In this document: one piece after another, positions 59,962 to 64,000 of the stretch
Position numbering within the stretch: the first letter of the stretch is position 1
Layout: every line of letters starts with the position of its first letter
Assembly (NCBI GenBank): GCA_946481695.1
Contig: CAMLON010000001.1
Span: 102,674 to 166,673 of the forward strand
DNA length: 64,000 nucleotides
Origin: an uncultured Bartonella sp.
GTDB lineage: Bacteria; Pseudomonadota; Alphaproteobacteria; Rhizobiales; Rhizobiaceae
Direction of reading: 5' to 3'
Notes under the pieces: model-generated
What the model saw: the letters and a program-made list of their open reading frames with translations, nothing else
Database searches by the model: none
Told to the model about the DNA's origin: nothing
Position numbers and translations under genes: made by a program

Positions 59962-59980
59962 TTAATTTTTCCGCTCTATG
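59881..59980. repeat. Five-unit 20-bp array running into the ispA 3' end
   Basis: Units start at 59881, 59901, 59921, 59941 and 59961. Units three and four read GTTAATTTTTCCGCTCCCCC and CTTAATTTTTCCGCTCCCCC. The fifth contains the last four sense codons and TAA of ispA on the minus strand (GAGCGGAAAAATTAA). Copies nearest ispA are almost identical and those farther away are more changed. Confidence 0.9.
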
Positions 59981-60864
59981 ACAAATCTTGCAGTCGCCCT
60001 TAAAATATCGGCTTTGTTACCGAATGGTTCAAGCAAGTTATCAGCCTGTTCCATCAGGCCTTCCAGTTGGTGTTTTGCCCATTCGACACCGTGTAGGGCT
60101 ACCAAAGTTGCTTTATTGGCGGCTATGTCTTTACCGGCGGTCTTGCCGAGAGCTTCGGTATCGGCAGTCACATCAAGAACATCATCGGCAAGCTGGAAGG
60201 CCAAGCCGATTGCCGCGCCGAATTCGGAAAGTCTTTCGCGATCTTCACGTGTTGCATTGGAAAGAATAGCACCCGCTTCACATGCATAGCGAATAAGTGC
60301 GCCGGTTTTCATGGCTTCCAATGTGATAATGCCGCTTTCATCAGGTTTTTTCGTCTCCGCTTCGAGGTCGAGTACTTGCCCGCCAACCATGCCGCCAAGA
60401 CCGGCACTGCGGGCAAGACCATTTATCAGTTGAAGCCGGATTTTTGCATCAAGCTCCAATTTGTCATCGGAGAGAAAATCAAAAGCAATTGTCAATAATG
60501 CGTCACCGGCAAGAATGGCCGTTGCTTCGTCGAATGCTTTATGGACAGTAGGCTTGCCGCGCCGCAAATCATCATTATCCATGGCCGGTAAATCGTCATG
60601 TATCAGTGAATAACAATGGATTGCTTCAAGTGCTGCGCCAACGCATTGTGCTGCTTCGATATTGGCATCAAAAAGTCGCGCTGTCTCGATAACAAGAAAA
60701 GGCCGCAATCTCTTGCCACCATTCAAAACGCCATGGCGCATTGCGGCGAGAAGGCGTGGCGGACGGGCAATCTCTCCCGACTCGATATGGTTAGAGAGTT
60801 TCGCGTCCAGCATTTCACCAATCTGGCGGGCATTTCTGGCAAGTAAATTGGTAAAATCTTCCAT
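59962..60864 (-). CDS. ispA: Polyprenyl (farnesyl/geranylgeranyl) diphosphate synthase
   Basis: This short-chain trans-prenyltransferase condenses IPP with allylic diphosphates. I start at ATG 60864 (300 residues, MEDFTNLLARN), with AGAGGAAT upstream; an earlier in-frame start adds 19 atypical residues. The first Asp-rich motif is DDLPAMDND (90-98) and the second is DDVLD (227-231); GGKRLRP (49-55) is also present. Residues before the first motif suggest a C15 to C20 product. The last codons lie inside a tandem repeat. Divergent from mtgA. Confidence 0.92.
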   Translation of the reverse strand: MEDFTNLLARNARQIGEMLDAKLSNHIESGEIARPPRLLAAMRHGVLNGGKRLRPFLVIETARLFDANIEAAQCVGAALEAIHCYSLIHDDLPAMDNDDLRRGKPTVHKAFDEATAILAGDALLTIAFDFLSDDKLELDAKIRLQLINGLARSAGLGGMVGGQVLDLEAETKKPDESGIITLEAMKTGALIRYACEAGAILSNATREDRERLSEFGAAIGLAFQLADDVLDVTADTEALGKTAGKDIAANKATLVALHGVEWAKHQLEGLMEQADNLLEPFGNKADILRATARFVIERKN

Positions 60865-60982
60865 TGAGTATTCCTCTATTCTTTGCAAGATGCACATGAA
60901 ACATTCAAACGTCGCCGTCAATGCTTATAAACGAGACAATATTGATATAAACGAAGGTTGTTTATTAAACGAGGAATAATTG

Positions 60983-61693
60983 TTGTCTGAAAGCCAAAGC
61001 CCGCAAGTTCGTTTCCATAGAAAGCGTTCAGGAAAACTGCGCGTGGCGCTTTACCTATTGGTGTTTTTGCTGGCTTTGCCGTTTTTCATGCTGCTTCTTT
61101 ATAAATTGCCTTTTATTCATCCTGTTTCTACTTTGATGTTGCGTGATAAAATCACTTTCACGCCTTATGAACGCGAATGGACTTCTATTGAAGATATTTC
61201 TCCTCATCTTGTTTATGCGGTTATGATGTCGGAAGACGGGCAATTCTGTTTCCATAATGGCGTTGACTGGGACGAATTGAAAACAGTTATTTCTCGTAAT
61301 GGCGGGCCTAATAGAGGGGCATCGACCATTACTATGCAAATGGTGAAAAACCTGTTTTTGTGGCATGACCGGTCTTATCTCAGAAAAGGTCTGGAAATTC
61401 CTTATGCAACAGTTGCCGATACTGTTTTGTCCAAACGACGCATTATGGAAATATATCTCAATATTGCCGAATGGGGGCCGGGAATTTATGGTGCAGAAGC
61501 TGCTTCACGACATTTTTTCAAACGTTCGGCAAAAAGCCTCAATCCACGGCAGGCTGCCTATCTTGCGGTAACATTGCCCAATCCGAAACTGCGCAATCCC
61601 GCACGTCCTTCGGTCAATCTTACAAGGCTTGAACGGCTCATTGAAAGGCGCTTGCGACAATCGGGTGCTTATACGCAATGTCTGCGGGAATAA
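60983..61693 (+). CDS. mtgA: Monofunctional peptidoglycan glycosyltransferase
   Basis: MtgA polymerises lipid II into glycan strands. There is no ATG near the N-terminus; two adjacent TTG codons (60980 and 60983) follow GAGGA, and the second has the better spacing. The 236-residue protein has one membrane helix (about 21-42) and a GT51 domain with the catalytic Glu in SEDGQFCFHNGVDW (about 84), RGASTITMQMVKNLFLW and KRRIMEIYLNIAEWGPGIYGAE. No transpeptidase domain follows. Divergent from ispA over about 115 bp. Confidence 0.93.
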   Translation: MSESQSPQVRFHRKRSGKLRVALYLLVFLLALPFFMLLLYKLPFIHPVSTLMLRDKITFTPYEREWTSIEDISPHLVYAVMMSEDGQFCFHNGVDWDELKTVISRNGGPNRGASTITMQMVKNLFLWHDRSYLRKGLEIPYATVADTVLSKRRIMEIYLNIAEWGPGIYGAEAASRHFFKRSAKSLNPRQAAYLAVTLPNPKLRNPARPSVNLTRLERLIERRLRQSGAYTQCLRE

Positions 61694-62036
61694 GCCATTA
61701 CTCACGAAAATGGGGTGGCATCAACGTTAACGGAAAGAATTTGCAAGCAGTGAGCGAAGCGGAAGCGTGTTGGGCACGTGTTAAAAACCGGTTCGGGTTT
61801 TATACAGCAAATCGACCACAAGAATTTTAAAATATTTCAGCCCGACTGTTTATTTTGAAATTTTTAGCCTGTAAGAGACACAATATCGGCCTATTTCATA
61901 AAAAATGCTGATTTCAGTCTGGTCAAAGCCTGATAATCAGTGTATAGGCACGCCAAACCTTCTATAATTTTGTCTGCCGATATAGCTTCGGGTTATGGTG
62001 GCAGATACGTTTTAAGCAAATTTGGAGTATAATTCC
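61694..62036 (+). other. Gap between mtgA and rpmF
   Basis: No gene is seen. TATAAT at 61963-61968 could be the -10 of rpmF, but no good -35 stands before it. An alternative pair is TTGTCT with TTATGG 17 nt later, just downstream. No terminator for mtgA was recognised. Confidence 0.4.
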
Positions 62037-62216
62037 ATGGCTGTACCTAAACGAAAAACGACCCCGTCAAAGCGCGGTATGCGTCGTTCTGCCGATGCCC
62101 TCAAGGCTCCGACCTATGTTGAAGACAAGACTTCCGGCGAGCTTCGCCGCCCGCATCATATCGATCTGAAGACCGGTATGTATCGTGGTCGTCAGGTTCT
62201 GACACCGAAAGACTGA
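62037..62216 (+). CDS. rpmF: Ribosomal protein bL32
   Basis: L32 is a small protein of the 50S subunit. ATG 62037 gives 59 residues, [18 protein letters not shown], the standard start, with GGAG about 10 nt upstream; the five residues encoded before it in frame are not part of the protein. It lacks the zinc cysteines, as in the C-minus form normal for alphaproteobacteria. A terminator follows at once, so it is transcribed alone. Confidence 0.97.
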   Translation: MAVPKRKTTPSKRGMRRSADALKAPTYVEDKTSGELRRPHHIDLKTGMYRGRQVLTPKD

Positions 62217-63093
62217 AGTCTTTTTGAATTTAAAGAAAAACCGGTCTGTTGGCCGGTTTTTTTATGTCCGGGATCATTTTGTTTTTTAGCGTTTTCGGTG
62301 AGTCGGTTTCGCGAGATTTCGGGTTACCCGTTTTGTAAAATATGACCGACCAACCGGTTGCCAATAAGATTCACGCCCCCGATGCTTGAAGTCCGGCTAT
62401 TTTTGAAACCGGAGCAGCCGTTTTAATTAACTGATTCCTTTGTCCGGTCTCAGGCCAAATAATTTTCTGTTCCGTTTTCAATTAGTGAAGTTTCAGGTAA
62501 AGCGCGCATTTTCAATGCCGCAATAAGGTTTTTCTGCCCGTTTGACCATATGAACGATAACTGCCAATCCGGCCGATCGAAAAGTAACAATCAAAAAACT
62601 TTATATTTTTATTTTCCGAACAGGGATGTTCAAAAAGCCCGCGGCAAAATTCTATTTTCTGTTTCGGGAATGTATTCGTAAAAACGGCGATGGGAACCTG
62701 ATTATTGGCACGACACAAAGGAAACGGTGTAAAGAAGTGAACCAGTGGGTTTCCGATTTGCCGGAATTTTTCTTGTAACCAAGATTTTTATGACAATTCA
62801 ATATCGTGTCGGGTGTCCGATATATGGTTAATAGCAAATCGCCGGTTTTTTAGATTACGCCTTGACCTTATTGCTATATTTTGGTTTCTCTCCTCTGTAA
62901 CGACACAGTATGTTGTGAGAACATAGCAGGAACATGCTAATGTCGGTGATTCGTCGCCGATTCGTTCCGGTAGTGTTCCAGAGGTTAAGAATGTTGGTTA
63001 ATGTCTTGTAAATGGTAAAGCTTGCTTATCGTTTGACAGGGCGTTAAGGCATGTTTTGGCGGTCAAACCGGCAAAACTGATTATTTGGAGTAG
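62217..63093 (+). other. Gap between rpmF and the helicase gene
   Basis: Apart from the rpmF terminator there is no supported feature in about 880 bp. Frames on both strands (62512-62718, 62652-62837, 62998-63201) lack ribosome sites and domains. A direct repeat GAACATAGCAG/GAACATGCTAA lies near 62920-62942. Confidence 0.5.
62236..62263 (+). terminator. Terminator of rpmF
   Basis: AAAAACCGG (62236-62244) pairs with CCGGTTTTT (62253-62261) over an 8-nt loop, ending in a T run. Confidence 0.88.
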
Positions 63094-63096
63094 ATG

Positions 63097-64000
63097 ATGG
63101 CCAAAGCCCCTCTTATCCTTTCGGGGCGTGATGTAACAGCCGTTCTGGGGCCGACAAATACTGGCAAAACCCATTTGGCAATCGAGCGGATGCTCGCTCA
63201 TGATAGCGGATTGATCGGCTTACCGTTACGACTTCTTGCACGTGAAGTTTATAATCGTATCAGCGAAAAAATTGGCCCTGACCGCGTTTCTCTCATTACC
63301 GGAGAGGAAAAGATTATTCCTCTTGGTGCACCTTATTCGGTTTGTACTGTGGAAGCTTTGCCGCGGGAAACCAAAGCATCATTTGTTGCCATTGATGAAG
63401 TGCAACTTGCCGGCGATCTGGCTCGTGGCCATATTTTTACCGACCGGATTTTACATTTGCGCGGCACTCAGGAAACAATGTTGCTGGGCGCTTCGACGAT
63501 GCAAGGAATTTTGCAAAAGCTTTTGCCCGGTCTGAATGTTATCAGTCGTCCGCGTTTTTCCCAATTGCTTTATGCCGGTTCAAAAAAGTTGACCCGTTTG
63601 CCGAGTCGCACGGCAATCGTCGCCTTTTCGGCCGACGACGTTTATTCTATTGCCGAACTTATCAAACGGCAGCGCGGCGGGGCAGCGGTGGTCATGGGGG
63701 CGCTGTCGCCACGCACAAGAAATGCACAAGTTGCTCTTTATCAATCGGGGGATGTGGATTTTCTGGTTGCGACCGATGCAATCGGTATGGGGCTTAATCT
63801 TGATGTCGACCACGTCGCTTTTGCGCAGACAAGAAAATTCGATGGCTACCAGTTTCGCGATTTGACAGCAGCAGAAATGGCACAAATTGCCGGACGCGCC
63901 GGTCGTCACATGCGTGACGGTACTTTCGGCGTTACCGGTCGGGTAGCCGATCTCGACAAGGATCTTGTCGAGCGGATCGAATCACATCACTTCGATCCTG
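63097..64000 (+). CDS. Suv3-like ATP-dependent helicase (5' part; runs off the window)
   Basis: This is the start of an SF2 helicase related to mitochondrial Suv3, common in alphaproteobacteria. I use ATG 63097, 6 nt after GGAG; an ATG at 63094 is adjacent and in frame. About 301 residues are visible and the frame stays open. Motifs are Walker A GPTNTGKTH (about 17-25), DEVQ in AIDEVQLAGD, TGEE, ATDAIGMGLNLDVDHV and QIAGRAGRH (motif VI). The rest of the protein, often about 1,000 residues, lies outside. RNA turnover is likely but unproven. In relatives an S4-domain protein, a ferredoxin and CarD usually follow. Confidence 0.88.
   Translation, partial: MAKAPLILSGRDVTAVLGPTNTGKTHLAIERMLAHDSGLIGLPLRLLAREVYNRISEKIGPDRVSLITGEEKIIPLGAPYSVCTVEALPRETKASFVAIDEVQLAGDLARGHIFTDRILHLRGTQETMLLGASTMQGILQKLLPGLNVISRPRFSQLLYAGSKKLTRLPSRTAIVAFSADDVYSIAELIKRQRGGAAVVMGALSPRTRNAQVALYQSGDVDFLVATDAIGMGLNLDVDHVAFAQTRKFDGYQFRDLTAAEMAQIAGRAGRHMRDGTFGVTGRVADLDKDLVERIESHHFDP

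Overview
The window is a gene-dense stretch of an alphaproteobacterial chromosome. The gene content and order point to the Hyphomicrobiales (Rhizobiales), most like a Bartonella/Brucella relative with moderately low GC. Supporting neighbourhoods are sdhCDAB, ubiH/tesB/glnK/amtB/ftsK/lolA/xthA, hpt divergent from ftsE-ftsX, leuS-lptE, a transaldolase divergent from priA, an F1-only atpHAGDC cluster whose beta subunit has a long Ala/Lys N-terminus, and a liv operon carrying an extra small membrane protein. A Bartonella-type insect-gut lineage is an inference, not proven here. I saw no rRNA, tRNA, insertion sequence, prophage or CRISPR array.

Layout. 1-4060: end of an upstream unit, then sdhCDAB (succinate dehydrogenase). 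5040-14309: ubiH (minus) divergent from tesB, then glnK, amtB, ftsK, lolA and xthA. 14455-19124: a tripartite efflux operon of the MacAB type with its own outer-membrane lipoprotein. 19183-22810: ybaK, then a minus-strand ftsE-ftsX-YdcF operon divergent from hpt. 23259-24632: a lone PAS/HWE sensor kinase. 25718-30587: pta-ackA facing acs, so acetate activation and release lie within 5 kb. 30899-35872: a short-chain dehydrogenase, a YggS-type PLP protein, leuS and lptE. 36527-40731: transaldolase, priA, a secreted unknown and a small membrane protein. 40927-46114: atpHAGDC. 47388-50525: marR, an MFS pump and a membrane-fusion protein. 50697-56414: livHMGF, a small membrane protein and the binding protein. 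56643-64000: a DUF883-like protein, ispG, a YigZ-type protein, ispA, mtgA, rpmF and the start of a Suv3-like helicase.

Functional themes are respiration and ATP synthesis (sdh, ubiH, atp), nitrogen supply (glnK/amtB, liv), acetate metabolism (pta-ackA, acs), envelope building (lolA, lptE, mtgA, ftsEX) and drug efflux (two independent systems).

The most unusual signal is outside the genes. At least eleven intergenic sites carry short tandem duplications with 12-26 bp units, several at 19-20 bp period. One is a five-copy 19-bp array with exact spacing. Another appears to be repeated copies of the last codons and stop of ispA, with sequence decay increasing with distance from the gene. A further one duplicates the 3' half of the atpC terminator. 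glnK and amtB also share an 18-bp sigma-54-like motif (17/18 identical) upstream. I found no clearly new protein system; the repeat biology is the best candidate for something undescribed.
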